Part shown: positions 54,259-63,808 of the stretch, piece after piece
Position numbering within the stretch: position 1 is the stretch's first letter
Layout: each line of letters begins with the position of its first letter
Assembly: GCF_947331465.1 (NCBI RefSeq)
Contig: NZ_CAMZOK010000001.1
Coordinates: 868,001-932,000 of the forward strand
From: Shimia sp. Alg240-R146
GTDB taxonomy: Bacteria > Pseudomonadota > Alphaproteobacteria > Rhodobacterales > Rhodobacteraceae
DNA length: 64,000 nucleotides
Direction of reading: 5' to 3'
Notes under the pieces: model-generated
The model's input: the letters and a program-made list of their open reading frames with translations, nothing else
Database searches by the model: none
What the model was told of the DNA's origin: nothing
Position numbers and translations under genes: made by a program

Positions 54259-55884
54259 TCAGCGCAAAACTTTGTCCAAAGGCCACTGAATTTTGTGCGA
54301 CAGGGTCACATCAAAGGTCTCACCCGCGCCCAGAGCGTGGTGCCACAGCAGGATGCCGCGCTGGTCTTTGTATTGTGTGTTCGTCGGAGCTGGATCGGAT
54401 TGGTGTGAGATCACGAGGTCCTCCTGCTCGGAAAAGGGCACGCGACCGACAAGGCGCAGGTCCCAAGTCTGGTCTGTCAGATTCTTGGCTGTCAGCACGC
54501 GGATTTCGGTCTGTTCATTGCGCGAGGTCAGCACGCCAGTGTCGCCGGTCAACCTTTCGGTAATTGTGTCGGTCAACAGGAGGCCGGGGATAGCACCGAA
54601 GGACAGTTCGGTTGTGTCGCCCGCCGCCACGAGAGGCAGCCCGGCTTGGGTAACAAAGGTGCCGTTGAGGTAAAAGTCGGCCTCGCCATTGAGGATGAGT
54701 TCATCAAAGGTGTTGGTGATTTCGGCCATGACAAAGGCAGTTTCGTCCCGCATCGGGTTGGCAAGGGCGTAGACCTCGGGGGTTAGGCTGAGAGTGTCCA
54801 ACGCAAGACGCAGGGCTTCGGAACCGGACTTGATGGAGACCGGGGACGGATAGACATAAGTGGCGTTGATGCCGTCACCAAAGGTCGATGTTGCTGCCAC
54901 CTCGGAAATGATGGGTTCCGCCATTGGGGGGTGAGCATCTTCACTCATTGCCAGGCGACCCAGTTGCATTTTCTGCACCGGTTGGGAAACCTCGATACGG
55001 CGGCGCCACGGGGCGAGGCTTGACGGGAAGGCCTGGGCATCCGGGCGGCTGGTAGAAAGGGTCACATCAACGTCGATCCAATCCTCGCCTGTGTCCTGCA
55101 TGACAAAAACATTGCGATGAATGCGCAGCGAAGGGGTATCTCCGGTTGCGAGATGCACGTCGTAGACGGGCTGCCATGAGGCGTCCCAATCTGTGCGGTG
55201 CGTGAGGGTCACGCTACCTTCAATGGGCTGTTCGGAGGTGATCTGTGCCACCAGCATGGACTTTTTGCCCTCTGGTGGGGTGAGCGCCTCTTCGGTGGCG
55301 CGGGCCTCAGCCAGGGCCTTGGCAAGCTCCTCAAGGGATGTGTCAAACTGGCGGGCTGTGCGTTCGGCCGCGGCGGCTTCCTGACGGGCCTTGAGCGTTT
55401 CCTGACCAATAACGGCCAACGTTTGCGTCAGAGCCTCGGGCGTGGTTGTGTCCTGTGGGCTTTGCAGACGCGAGAGGTAGCTGAGACGGGCGATGGCGGC
55501 GTCGGCCTGCATCAAGATATCTGATTGTTGGTCTCTGGTCGTTTGGATTTCGGCCTCGATCCGTTTTACTTCGGCCTTGGCGGCGGCGAGCGTTGCGCCG
55601 TCGGCCCGTGGTGCTGGCGGCACTTTGGCGTGACGCACAGTGACGGCGCCAAGCTGCGCACCGTCTATGGAGACGCGAACTGTGGTTGGGTCGATGGACT
55701 CGGGCAGATTGGTGATCAGGATTTCATGGTTGCCAGCAGGAGCGGAGAGCGGGGCGTTGCGGGTCAGGGTCGCGCCGTTGCTGTAGAGCGTGGCGGCGGT
55801 CACCGGTGCGGTGATCGCAATGGTGTCGGCCCAGAGAGGTGCCGCGAGAATTGTGAATGCGGTGGCGAGGATGTGTTTGGACAT
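54259..55884 (-). CDS. DUF4139 domain exported protein (mucoidy-inhibitor-like)
   Basis: A 541-aa protein with a signal peptide (1-19) and an N-terminal DUF4140-type beta domain (VTAATLYSNGATLTR, LPESIDPTTVRV). A coiled-coil stretch follows (about 95-205), and then the DUF4139 domain with WDASWQPVYDVHL, GEDWIDVDVTLSTSRP and the C-terminal DQTWDLRLVGRVPFSEQED. Family members are called mucoidy inhibitor A; the biochemical role is unknown. AAAGG precedes the start. It is exported, probably periplasmic. Confidence 0.85.
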   Translation of the reverse strand: MSKHILATAFTILAAPLWADTIAITAPVTAATLYSNGATLTRNAPLSAPAGNHEILITNLPESIDPTTVRVSIDGAQLGAVTVRHAKVPPAPRADGATLAAAKAEVKRIEAEIQTTRDQQSDILMQADAAIARLSYLSRLQSPQDTTTPEALTQTLAVIGQETLKARQEAAAAERTARQFDTSLEELAKALAEARATEEALTPPEGKKSMLVAQITSEQPIEGSVTLTHRTDWDASWQPVYDVHLATGDTPSLRIHRNVFVMQDTGEDWIDVDVTLSTSRPDAQAFPSSLAPWRRRIEVSQPVQKMQLGRLAMSEDAHPPMAEPIISEVAATSTFGDGINATYVYPSPVSIKSGSEALRLALDTLSLTPEVYALANPMRDETAFVMAEITNTFDELILNGEADFYLNGTFVTQAGLPLVAAGDTTELSFGAIPGLLLTDTITERLTGDTGVLTSRNEQTEIRVLTAKNLTDQTWDLRLVGRVPFSEQEDLVISHQSDPAPTNTQYKDQRGILLWHHALGAGETFDVTLSHKIQWPLDKVLR

Positions 55885-56193
55885 AAGACGGCCTTTCAGA
55901 ACGGGTTAATCATAGGGAGCACGTCGCAGCGAGGGCTGGCAAGTGGGGGCAACCTGAACGGATGTGGGTGGGCGGAGGTGCGCTTGTTCGCGCGAGGACG
56001 CAGAGCATCGCGCAGGTCGCAGGTGGTCTGGCAGGTGACCGCAACGGTCAGACGCCGGCCAAGCGGGCGGTGGCGGAAAAATGACCAGTCATGGCATAGG
56101 TCAAGGTCTTGTCGGTTTGAATCTGGCTGATCGAACAGAAACGGGCGGCGCAAGGCAGCGCCGCCCGTAACGTCGTTTTGGGCTGGATGTCGT
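55885..56193. other. Intergenic region between the DUF4139 and RTX-type genes
   Basis: A stretch of 309 bases with no gene I can support. Short frames exist but have no ribosome site. It contains the RTX gene terminator and the DUF4139 promoter region. Confidence 0.5.
56138..56168 (-). terminator. Terminator after the second RTX-type gene
   Basis: A perfect 11-bp stem (56141-56151 with 56158-56168) with a 6-base loop is followed on the - strand by TTTCTGTTC. Confidence 0.75.
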
Positions 56194-57126
56194 CTAGACG
56201 GCCATTGGATCCAGAATTTGAATGTCGTCCATTGTGAAGGGCACATCGCTGTAGATGGTGATCGTCGAAACCGCCGCTGCAGCGTTTTCGGTGGCGGCCA
56301 AGTGGAAGGTCAGCGTCGTCTCATACTCTCCCCAGACCGCGGTAGAGCCGGATGCTTGTTCGAAATCCACTGTGATTTCACGGTCCAAGAAAGTGGCATA
56401 GCGTTCGATATCGATCACCAGCGAATCCTCGGCGGGGTCAAAGTCCTGCACGACACCTGCGTTGATGGACACTTCGCCGTCGCCATCCACATCGGTGTCC
56501 TGGTCGACCACTTCGAGCGTCAGGTTGAACGTGTCACTGCCTTCGCCGCCTTGCAGCCCAAAGCCGCCGAATTCCGGCCGGTCGTCGCCGATCGACGTGC
56601 GCACGTTAAAGACGTCGTCGCCTTCCCCGCCTTCTACATTGATAACGTTGTCGCCCACATGATTTGAGGCGTCGATGTTGATTTCATCGTTGCCTTCCCC
56701 GCCCAAAACTTCGGAGGCAAACCCGTTCGCGGTGAGCACGTCGTCGCCGGCACCGCCTTCGAGACGGTAGGAACCGCCTGTTCCGTCCAGTGTGTCGTTG
56801 CCTTCGCCGCCGAACATGTTGGAAAAGTCGGTCAGCATGTCATCGCCTTCCCCGCCGTAGACAGAGGTTGGTCCGTTAGACAAGGTTGGCGCAATTGCGA
56901 CATCATCACCCCCCAGAAGCTCGACAACGGAGGGTTCAAGCGCGGGGTCGTGTTCTCCGACAAGTGTATCGTCGCCCTCTGTGCCCAAAAGCGTGTCGGT
57001 GCCGTCATATGTCAGCTCTTCGACCGCTTCCTCGTCAGGCGCGGCAACAGCGTCATCGTCGTCTACGACCGAATATAGCATGGCGCCCCCCAAGGCACCG
57101 AGCAAAATCAAACCAAGCGTCATCAT
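56194..57126 (-). CDS. Membrane-anchored RTX-type calcium-binding repeat protein
   Basis: A 310-aa protein with an N-terminal hydrophobic segment (residues 1-21, GLILLGALGGAMLYSVV), then an acidic stretch and about eight Gly/Asp repeats of the GGEGDD and GGAGDD type (about 45-205). The C-terminal 100 residues form a beta-rich domain (QDFDPAEDSLVIDI). The hydrophobic start sets it apart from the signal-less RTX protein at 12106. Such proteins are frequent in Roseobacters and may be surface-bound or secreted. An inverted repeat lies 40-71 bases upstream. Confidence 0.8.
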   Translation of the reverse strand: MMTLGLILLGALGGAMLYSVVDDDDAVAAPDEEAVEELTYDGTDTLLGTEGDDTLVGEHDPALEPSVVELLGGDDVAIAPTLSNGPTSVYGGEGDDMLTDFSNMFGGEGNDTLDGTGGSYRLEGGAGDDVLTANGFASEVLGGEGNDEINIDASNHVGDNVINVEGGEGDDVFNVRTSIGDDRPEFGGFGLQGGEGSDTFNLTLEVVDQDTDVDGDGEVSINAGVVQDFDPAEDSLVIDIERYATFLDREITVDFEQASGSTAVWGEYETTLTFHLAATENAAAAVSTITIYSDVPFTMDDIQILDPMAV

Positions 57127-57165
57127 TGAATTACGTCCCTAAAATACTACCTATTCGTGTTTATT

Positions 57166-57197
57166 ATTCTCCTTATAGGGGAATAAACTAGGAGAAT
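57166..57197. promoter_or_regulatory. Inverted repeat upstream of the second RTX-type gene
   Basis: ATTCTCC (57166-57172) and GGAGAAT (57191-57197) are perfect inverted copies with 18 bases between them. A nested TATTC-CC / GG-GAATA pair and a CTAG-containing palindrome overlap. This is a candidate operator or promoter element; the area is AT-rich. Confidence 0.4.
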
Positions 57198-57218
57198 TCT
57201 AGGTAATTTGGAGGCGTA

Positions 57219-57246
57219 AAAAAAAGCGCCCAACAGAGGGCGCCTT
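57219..57246 (-). terminator. Terminator after asd
   Basis: Stem GCGCCC/GGGCGC (57226-57231 with 57238-57243) with a 6-base loop is followed on the - strand by eight Ts. Confidence 0.85.
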
Positions 57247-57268
57247 TTGAATTGGGTTTAAAGTGGCC

Positions 57269-58291
57269 TTAGCCCTTTTTCAGGACTTCGCGACCCAGCG
57301 TTTCTGCGATCTGCACTGCGTTCAGCGCCGCGCCTTTGCGCAGGTTGTCAGACACGCACCAGAGGTTCAGGCCGTTGTCGAGCGTGCTGTCCTGACGGAC
57401 GCGCGAGATAAACGTGGCAAAGTCGCCAACGCATTCTTTGGGGGTGACGTAGCCACCGTCTTCGCGTTTGTCGATCACCATGATGCCTGGCGACTGGCGC
57501 AGGATATCGCGTGCTTCGTCTTCATCCAGAAAGTCTTCGAACTCGATGTTGATCGCCTCGGAGTGGCCCACAAACACAGGCACGCGCACGCAAGTTGCGG
57601 TGACTTTGATCTTGGGGTCGATGATCTTTTTGGTTTCCGCGACCATCTTCCACTCTTCTTTGGTGGAGCCGTCTTCCATGAAGACGTCGATGTGCGGGAT
57701 CACGTTGAAGGCGATCTCTTTGGGGTAAGTTTTTGGCGGCACGTCGTTGACGGGATTGTAGACCGCTTTGGTCTGATCCCACAGCTCGTCCATACCGGAT
57801 TTGCCCGAGCCTGATACCGACTGATAGGTCGACACAACAACGCGCTTGATGGTGGCGCGGTCGTGCAGAGGCTTGAGCGCCACAACCATCTGCGCTGTCG
57901 AGCAGTTGGGGTTGGCGATGATGTTTTTCTTGGAATAGCCGTGGATTTCATCGGCGTTGCATTCCGGCACGATCAAAGGCACGTCGGGGTCGTAGCGGTA
58001 GAGCGAGCTGTTGTCGATGACGACACAGTTTGCCGCCGCCGCGAGAGGCGCGTATTTCTTGGTCGCGTCCGAGCCGATGGCAAACAGCGCAATGTCCCAG
58101 CCGGAGAAATCGAATTGCTCGATGTCCTGCGTTTTCAGGGTTTTGTCGCCAAAGCTTACTTCCGTACCAAGGGAACGGCGGCTGGCCAGAACGGCAAGCT
58201 CATCCACTGGGAACTGGCGTTCCTCCAGAATGTTCAGCATTTCGCGGCCCACGTTGCCCGTGGCGCCAGCGACGACGATGCGATAACCCAT
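57269..58291 (-). CDS. asd: Aspartate-semialdehyde dehydrogenase
   Basis: The 340-aa enzyme reduces aspartyl phosphate to aspartate semialdehyde with NADPH, the branch point to lysine, methionine and threonine. The nucleotide motif is GATGNVG (9-15), the active-site C130 is in ANPNCST, and the substrate blocks are SGSGKSGMDEL and RVPVFVGHSEAINIE. It stands alone with its own terminator. Confidence 0.97.
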   Translation of the reverse strand: MGYRIVVAGATGNVGREMLNILEERQFPVDELAVLASRRSLGTEVSFGDKTLKTQDIEQFDFSGWDIALFAIGSDATKKYAPLAAAANCVVIDNSSLYRYDPDVPLIVPECNADEIHGYSKKNIIANPNCSTAQMVVALKPLHDRATIKRVVVSTYQSVSGSGKSGMDELWDQTKAVYNPVNDVPPKTYPKEIAFNVIPHIDVFMEDGSTKEEWKMVAETKKIIDPKIKVTATCVRVPVFVGHSEAINIEFEDFLDEDEARDILRQSPGIMVIDKREDGGYVTPKECVGDFATFISRVRQDSTLDNGLNLWCVSDNLRKGAALNAVQIAETLGREVLKKG

Positions 58292-58423
58292 CTCAGGTCT
58301 CCATTACTAACGACGCGCCCTCTTAGCCCTGTTTGGCCAAAGAAAAAAGGGGGCGCACGCGCTTAATTGCTGAAGCGCCGCATTCCGGTTTGCGATGCAT
58401 GCGTTTGGCAGGCGGATTTTGGA

Positions 58424-59596
58424 TCAATCCATCCGGTCTTGGGAGAAGCAATAGATCAACGCACCTATCAGGATAAGGGCAGCCATGATGCCAAAGAGGG
58501 TCTGGTAGGCCAGCAGGGAATCGGTTGGGGCAATGGCGTTGTGCAGTTTGCCCGAGCCGAATTGCATCACACCGACACCGCCGATCCCAAAGAGGTTCAT
58601 CAGCGTCACGCCGCGCCCCGTAAGATGTTCGGGAAAGAAGCTGCGGGCATGGGCGATCAGCACGGGGAAGGCGGCCCCGCAAAACCCGACCACCGACATC
58701 ATCAGGATTGACTGTATGGAGCCGGTGTCGGTGAAAACTGTGAGACAGGCCAATGCGCCTGCGCCGGTGAGGCTGCCGGTGATGATAACCCATTTGCGGG
58801 TGCCAAAGATGCGGTCGGCGGGTCCGTAGCAGAACGTGCCGAGGATCATCGCGACGCCCATCACCAACGTGGCCTGACCGATTTGGCCGGTGTCGAGGGC
58901 GAAGGTGTCCGAAAGATAAGGGCCGATCCACAGTCCACGGATACCTGCGGCGGGCATGTAGTTCACGAACATCAACGGGAACAGGAACCAGAGCGCGGGG
59001 ATTTTGAGCAGATCAAACACGGAGCCTTGCTCGGAGCTTTCGGCCTTGGGCGGGTCTAGTACCTTGGCCCAAAGGCCCAGCGCGATGACGCTGCTAGTCG
59101 CGGCCAATACCCAAAGCGTGGCGCGCCAGCCGATGGTTTCGGCGGCCCAAGCGGTTGGATATGCTGCGATCAGATTGCCGACGGAGCCAACGCCGAGCAT
59201 AAGCGCAGCAAGCGTTGCAAAACGGGCAGGGGGATAGGTGCGGGCAAAGATAAAGTAGCTCGCCATCAACACAGGCGCGCAGCCGACACCGAGCAAGGCC
59301 ATCGCAATCACCACATGAATAGGCGCGGTGGCCATCGCGAAGAGCGCGGCCCCTCCGCCTCCGCCGACCAACAGAAGTACCGCTGCCGTGCGACGTGGGC
59401 CGATGCTGTCAAGCGCCGCACCGACGGGGATTTGCATGGCGGCGAACACCAGAAACCAAAGACCCGAAGCAAAAGCCAGATCCGCAGGCGTCGCGCCGAT
59501 GTCGGTTTCGAGCACCTGTGTGAGGACCGCCAAGAAGGCCCGGAAAAACTGGCTGAGCACGTAAGCTAGGCACAGCAGGATCAGATCGTTGCGCAT
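58424..59596 (-). CDS. MFS transporter
   Basis: A 390-aa protein with twelve hydrophobic helices. Loop 2-3 reads GAALDSIGPRRTAAVLL, a good MFS D-x-x-GRR motif. ATG 59596 (MRNDLILLCLAYVLSQ) is the likely start. The substrate is unknown. The 132-base gap before asd holds short hairpins but no clear terminator. Confidence 0.85.
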   Translation of the reverse strand: MRNDLILLCLAYVLSQFFRAFLAVLTQVLETDIGATPADLAFASGLWFLVFAAMQIPVGAALDSIGPRRTAAVLLLVGGGGGAALFAMATAPIHVVIAMALLGVGCAPVLMASYFIFARTYPPARFATLAALMLGVGSVGNLIAAYPTAWAAETIGWRATLWVLAATSSVIALGLWAKVLDPPKAESSEQGSVFDLLKIPALWFLFPLMFVNYMPAAGIRGLWIGPYLSDTFALDTGQIGQATLVMGVAMILGTFCYGPADRIFGTRKWVIITGSLTGAGALACLTVFTDTGSIQSILMMSVVGFCGAAFPVLIAHARSFFPEHLTGRGVTLMNLFGIGGVGVMQFGSGKLHNAIAPTDSLLAYQTLFGIMAALILIGALIYCFSQDRMD

Positions 59597-59775
59597 GTGG
59601 TGTATGTCCCCCCGAGGCGCGACTTGACCGGAACAGATCGGGAAAGGCAAGAGGCACATGTGCGCCTATGCTCACGCATCTGTGCAGGGATGTGTAAACA
59701 CCAAACCTTGTTGCCCTACGTATAGGTCCCATCTGGATTTTCAGGGAGGGGTTCCAAACAGGGAGCTCTAGGATC

Positions 59776-60918
59776 ATGTATATAGAACAATCAACGCAGG
59801 CGTTTTATGCGAACCTGCCACGTACGGACAGTTTTGACAGTCTAAGCGATCCCAAGCGGTATGTGCCGCTGCCGGATGACTGGATTGTTGGCGTTGCGGA
59901 TATTGTCGGGTCAACGCACGAGATCGAACGCGGACGCTACAAGATTGTGAATATGGTGGGAGCTGCCGTGATTTCAGCGCAGCTTAACGCCGCCGATATG
60001 GCCGCCTTGCCCTATGTTTTTGGCGGCGACGGCGCCGGGTTTGCGGTTTGGCCGACGCAACGCGCGGCCGCTGAGAGGGCACTGGATTCGGTGCGGCGCT
60101 GGGCGCGGGCGGAATACGGTATCGAGCTTCGGGTGGCGACAGTCAGTGTGGCCGAAATTCGCGACGCAGGTCGCGATGTGCGTGTGGCGCGGTATGCACC
60201 GGGTGAGGGTGTCGATTATGCGATGTTCTCTGGTGGTGGGCTGGCTTGGGCCGAGCGTCAGATGAAGTCCAACGTTTTGCGTCTGGACGAGCGTAACGCA
60301 CCCAGCAAAGCGCCCGATTTAAGCGGGCTGAGTTGCAGATGGTCCAATGTGAAATCCGAACGCGGCGCCATATTGTCCATCGTTCTGAAGCCACGCGATG
60401 GGGTGTCGGAAGAGGCCTTTGCCAAAGTCGCCAAGAGCGTCATCGAGGCGAGTGCAGTTGATCCGCGCGGGATGCATCCCGTGCCACGACAGGGACCAGA
60501 CGCGCATTTCCCGCCGCCCGGTATGACAATCGAAGCGCGTGTGAGCCAAAGCGGGCCGTTTGTGGCGCGTCTGGCGAAGCTGGCGATGAGCAACGCTTTG
60601 ATTTGGGTTCTGATGCGGTCTGGACGTAAGATCGGGAACTTTGACCCAATGTCTTATCGTGCCGAAGTGGCGACCAATGCGGATTTTCGCAAGTTTGACG
60701 ACGGTCTGAAGATGACGCTGGATTGTGATGCTGTAACGCAGGCGAAGATCGAAGGCATTTTGCGCAAAGCCAAGGCGGAGGGTTTGGTGCGTTATGGTCT
60801 GCACGCGCAATCGGAGGCGATGATGACTTGTCTGGTGCCGTCAGCGACCGAGTCAAACCACATGCATTTTGTGGATGGCGCGGCCGGTGGGTATGCCCAA
60901 GCGGCCACGCGTCTTTGA
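59776..60918 (+). CDS. DUF3095 protein, class III nucleotidyl cyclase-like
   Basis: A 380-aa protein of the DUF3095 family. Residues 36-90 resemble the start of a class III adenylate/guanylate cyclase: D42 in VADIVGST and D85 in FGGDGAGF stand where the two metal-binding aspartates of cyclases lie. The helix between them (EIERGRYKIVNMVGAAVI) fits too. The remaining two thirds are family-specific, and no substrate-specifying residues can be assigned. It has no signal peptide and is cytosolic. The gene is divergent to an MFS gene and convergent with livM, 7 bases apart. Cyclase activity is unproven. Confidence 0.75.
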   Translation: MYIEQSTQAFYANLPRTDSFDSLSDPKRYVPLPDDWIVGVADIVGSTHEIERGRYKIVNMVGAAVISAQLNAADMAALPYVFGGDGAGFAVWPTQRAAAERALDSVRRWARAEYGIELRVATVSVAEIRDAGRDVRVARYAPGEGVDYAMFSGGGLAWAERQMKSNVLRLDERNAPSKAPDLSGLSCRWSNVKSERGAILSIVLKPRDGVSEEAFAKVAKSVIEASAVDPRGMHPVPRQGPDAHFPPPGMTIEARVSQSGPFVARLAKLAMSNALIWVLMRSGRKIGNFDPMSYRAEVATNADFRKFDDGLKMTLDCDAVTQAKIEGILRKAKAEGLVRYGLHAQSEAMMTCLVPSATESNHMHFVDGAAGGYAQAATRL

Positions 60919-60925
60919 TACCGCG

Positions 60926-61990
60926 CTAGGTGGATTTGGTCTGTCGCAGGCGACCGACGATACCGGTCGGGAAGAAATAGACAGACAGGATAAAGAGCAC
61001 ACCCAACCACAGCAGCCAGCGGTCCGCGTTGAGCAGTTCTGGCAGGATTGGCAAGGCGGAGACCGCTCCGCCGGCCACGTCCATAAGGCCTTGCAGATAG
61101 TTTTGTGCCAATACGAACAGGGTCGCGCCAATCACTGCGCCATACATCGTGCCCATGCCACCGATCACCACCATTAAAAGAATGTCGATCATGATTTCCA
61201 TCGACAGCGTGGTGTCCGGCCCGACATAGCGCAGCCAGATCGCATAGAGCGCACCGGCCAGGGCTGCGATGGCGGCCGAAATACAGGTGGCGGCGACGCG
61301 GTAGTGCACCACGCGATAGCCAATTGCCTCGGCGCGGAAGTCGTTCTCGCGGATTGCCAGCAACACGCGCCCAAATGGCGAATGCACGATGCGCAACATC
61401 AAGAGGAACAGGACCAGACAGGAGCCGAAAACGAGGTAGTATTTCAGCAGCTTGCCGTTGGCTTTGACGCCGAGAATTTCGCCGTCTGCAAACTTGAAAG
61501 CCGGGCCCAAGGCGCGGGGGATCTTGAACGACAAGCCGTCTTCGCCACCCGTCAGACCTGAGAGTTGGCTGACCAGAACGGCCACAGCTGAGGCCACTGC
61601 AAGCGTAATCATCGCAAAGAAGATCGCGCGGACGCGCAGGGAAAACAGCCCAATGGCAAGTGCCAATAGGGCTGCGAGGCCTGCACCCGCAAGCGCGCCT
61701 ACTATCAGCGCATCAAAGCCCCGCCCCATGTGGGTGGAGGCCAGCGCCACGCCGTAGGCGCCCAGTCCGAAGAACATGGTGTGCGCGAAGCTGACAATGC
61801 CGCCAAACCCCAGAAGCAAGTCGTAGCTGGCGACCAGAACGATGAACACACAAATGCGGGCTGCCGTGTCGACAGAGCGCACGCCCGGAAACAGGAACGG
61901 CGCGAAGGCAAGACAGAACAGGATGGCGATCAGGACGACGGCCAGCACCTTGGAACGGGGCATGTCGCCCGAGAGAAGTTTGGTCAGCAT
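60926..61990 (-). CDS. livM: Branched-chain amino acid-type ABC transporter permease LivM
   Basis: A 354-aa permease with about ten helices and the LivM family pattern ASYDLLLGFGGIVSFAH, plus AIRENDFRAEAIGYRV for the ATPase-contact loop. It forms the membrane channel together with LivH. ATG 61990 is chosen since the frame above it enters livH. It is the last gene of the operon livG-livF-livH-livM in this window. The substrate could also be urea or short amides, as in related systems. Confidence 0.9.
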   Translation of the reverse strand: MLTKLLSGDMPRSKVLAVVLIAILFCLAFAPFLFPGVRSVDTAARICVFIVLVASYDLLLGFGGIVSFAHTMFFGLGAYGVALASTHMGRGFDALIVGALAGAGLAALLALAIGLFSLRVRAIFFAMITLAVASAVAVLVSQLSGLTGGEDGLSFKIPRALGPAFKFADGEILGVKANGKLLKYYLVFGSCLVLFLLMLRIVHSPFGRVLLAIRENDFRAEAIGYRVVHYRVAATCISAAIAALAGALYAIWLRYVGPDTTLSMEIMIDILLMVVIGGMGTMYGAVIGATLFVLAQNYLQGLMDVAGGAVSALPILPELLNADRWLLWLGVLFILSVYFFPTGIVGRLRQTKST

Positions 61991-61992
61991 AG

Positions 61993-63024
61993 CTATTTCG
62001 CCTTTACCACGGGGATCATGCCCATCGGGCGCCACATCAGGATCGCGACCATCAGGCCAATGTTAGAAATCAAGGCGACCTTGGGTTCAAGGAATGCCAC
62101 ATAATTCTGCATCAGCCCGACAAGCAGCGCGCCGATGAAGCAGCCTTCGACCGAGCCAAGCCCGCCAATGATCACCACGATGAAGACAAGGATCATGGTC
62201 TGGTTGCCCATGTGGGCGGTGATGACTTCTTGATAGAGACCCCAGAGAACGCCACCCAAACCCGCCAGTGCAGATCCGGCGATGAACACGCCGACAAACA
62301 CCAGCCGAAGACGATAGCCCAGCGCTTCGACCATCTCGCCGTTTTCAACACCTGCACGCACGATCAACCCGATCTTGGTGCCGCGCAGCACAAAGCGCAT
62401 GCCGGTAAAAACCACGATGCCAACTGCAACGGCCACAAGGCGGTATTTTTCGAGCGCGGCACCGGCGAAAGTGATTGCGCCTTTCAGCGCTTCGGGGCGG
62501 GTAATGTAGATTTCCTCGGGTCCCCACAGCACAATGATGAGCTGCTCTACCACGATCAACCCACCCATGGTGACAAGGATTTGTTTGAGGTGGTGGCCAT
62601 ACACAGGCTTGACGATGACCTTTTCAAAGGCCCATCCCATCAGGCCCGTGGCGGCCATAGCACCTACGATGGCAACCATGAGCGCCGTGAGGTTCAGCAT
62701 CAGCGAGCTGGCGCCGGTCATATGTTCGAGCATCAGCAGAAAGCTTACGCCGACAAATGCGCCAACGGACACAAACGCGCCGTGGCCGAAGTTGATGACG
62801 TCCATCAGGCCAAACACGAGGGTCAAGCCGGAAGCCATGATGAAAATCATCATGCCCATCGCGAGGCCAGACACCGTCAACGTTAGCCAGCTGGATGTCG
62901 CGGGAATGGCAATAAAGCCAAGCAGCATCAAGCCAACAACAAGTAAGATTGGCGCATGTGGGGCGAGGCGCTCGCCAAAGGACATGCGCGCCATTGTGGG
63001 GGTGTGATCCGGTGCGGCACTCAT
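61993..63024 (-). CDS. livH: Branched-chain amino acid-type ABC transporter permease LivH
   Basis: A 343-aa permease with an N-terminal cytosolic start and eight or more helices. SGLTLVFGLMDVINFGHGAF is the LivH signature, and RAGVENGEMVEALGYR is the ATPase-contact loop. GGAG precedes ATG 63024. livM starts two bases after its stop. Confidence 0.93.
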   Translation of the reverse strand: MSAAPDHTPTMARMSFGERLAPHAPILLVVGLMLLGFIAIPATSSWLTLTVSGLAMGMMIFIMASGLTLVFGLMDVINFGHGAFVSVGAFVGVSFLLMLEHMTGASSLMLNLTALMVAIVGAMAATGLMGWAFEKVIVKPVYGHHLKQILVTMGGLIVVEQLIIVLWGPEEIYITRPEALKGAITFAGAALEKYRLVAVAVGIVVFTGMRFVLRGTKIGLIVRAGVENGEMVEALGYRLRLVFVGVFIAGSALAGLGGVLWGLYQEVITAHMGNQTMILVFIVVIIGGLGSVEGCFIGALLVGLMQNYVAFLEPKVALISNIGLMVAILMWRPMGMIPVVKAK

Positions 63025-63085
63025 GGGTGGCTCCTCGGCTTATTTGTTCCAAAACTACCTAAGTCGGTCGGTGTCAGCGGGCGCA

Positions 63086-63808
63086 TCATTCGCTCTCCAC
63101 GCTCAGGCCCATCAGCTGTTCTTGCAGGGCGGCGTCGGTCGCCAGTTCAGACATTTGTCCGGACCAGATCATGCGGCCGTCGTCCATCACGTTGGCTGTG
63201 TCGCCCAGCGCTTTGGCCACGGCAAAATTCTGCTCCACCAAAAGGATCGATGCGCCTTGGGTTTTGAGTTCTTTCACGGCCCGCGCCATTGTGGTGATGA
63301 TGGCCGGCGCCAGACCTTTGGTTGGCTCGTCAATTAGGTAGAGCTGACGCTCCTCGATCATGGCGCGTGCGATGGACAGCATCTGCTTTTGCCCGCCCGA
63401 AAGCGTGCCGGCATCTTTTTTCCAAAACGTCTCGAGTGCTGGAAAGACAGTGAAAAGCCATTGCAGGCGGGCCTGATCAATCGGGCCGCCGACAGCCGCG
63501 AGGATCATGTTTTCCTCAACTGTCAGATCGGCAAAGATGCCCATGTCTTCGGGCACAAAGCCGATGCCCAGCCGCGCGATGGCCGGGGTTGGCAGTTTGG
63601 TGATGTCTTGCCCGTCAAACAGGATCGCGCCTTTGTGGGCGCGCCAATGGCCGATAATGGAGCGTAGGGTTGTTGTTTTGCCAACACCATTGCGGCCCAG
63701 AAGCATGGTGACTTGGCCACGCGGAACCTCAAGGTTGACGCCTTGCAGGATGTGGTATTGCGCGATGTTGGTATAGACGCCGTCGAGTTTCAGGATGGGA
63801 TCAGACAT
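63086..63808 (-). CDS. livF: ABC transporter ATPase LivF
   Basis: The 240-aa ATPase has Walker A GRNGVGKTTTL, signature LSGGQKQ, Walker B LYLIDEPT and the switch His region LLVEQN. The Q-loop region with FVPEDMGIFADLTVEEN is the LivF type. AAGGAG precedes ATG 63808, which lies inside the livG 3' end (8-base overlap). livH follows 61 bases later. Confidence 0.95.
   Translation of the reverse strand: MSDPILKLDGVYTNIAQYHILQGVNLEVPRGQVTMLLGRNGVGKTTTLRSIIGHWRAHKGAILFDGQDITKLPTPAIARLGIGFVPEDMGIFADLTVEENMILAAVGGPIDQARLQWLFTVFPALETFWKKDAGTLSGGQKQMLSIARAMIEERQLYLIDEPTKGLAPAIITTMARAVKELKTQGASILLVEQNFAVAKALGDTANVMDDGRMIWSGQMSELATDAALQEQLMGLSVESE

Noticed and set aside
55896-56246. A 116-codon frame on the - strand between the RTX-type and DUF4139 genes
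   Set aside because: It starts inside the RTX-type gene in another frame, runs through a terminator and has no ribosome site.
57166-57204. Insertion sequence end or attachment site
   Set aside because: The inverted repeats are short, there is no transposase or integrase nearby, and no target duplication is visible.
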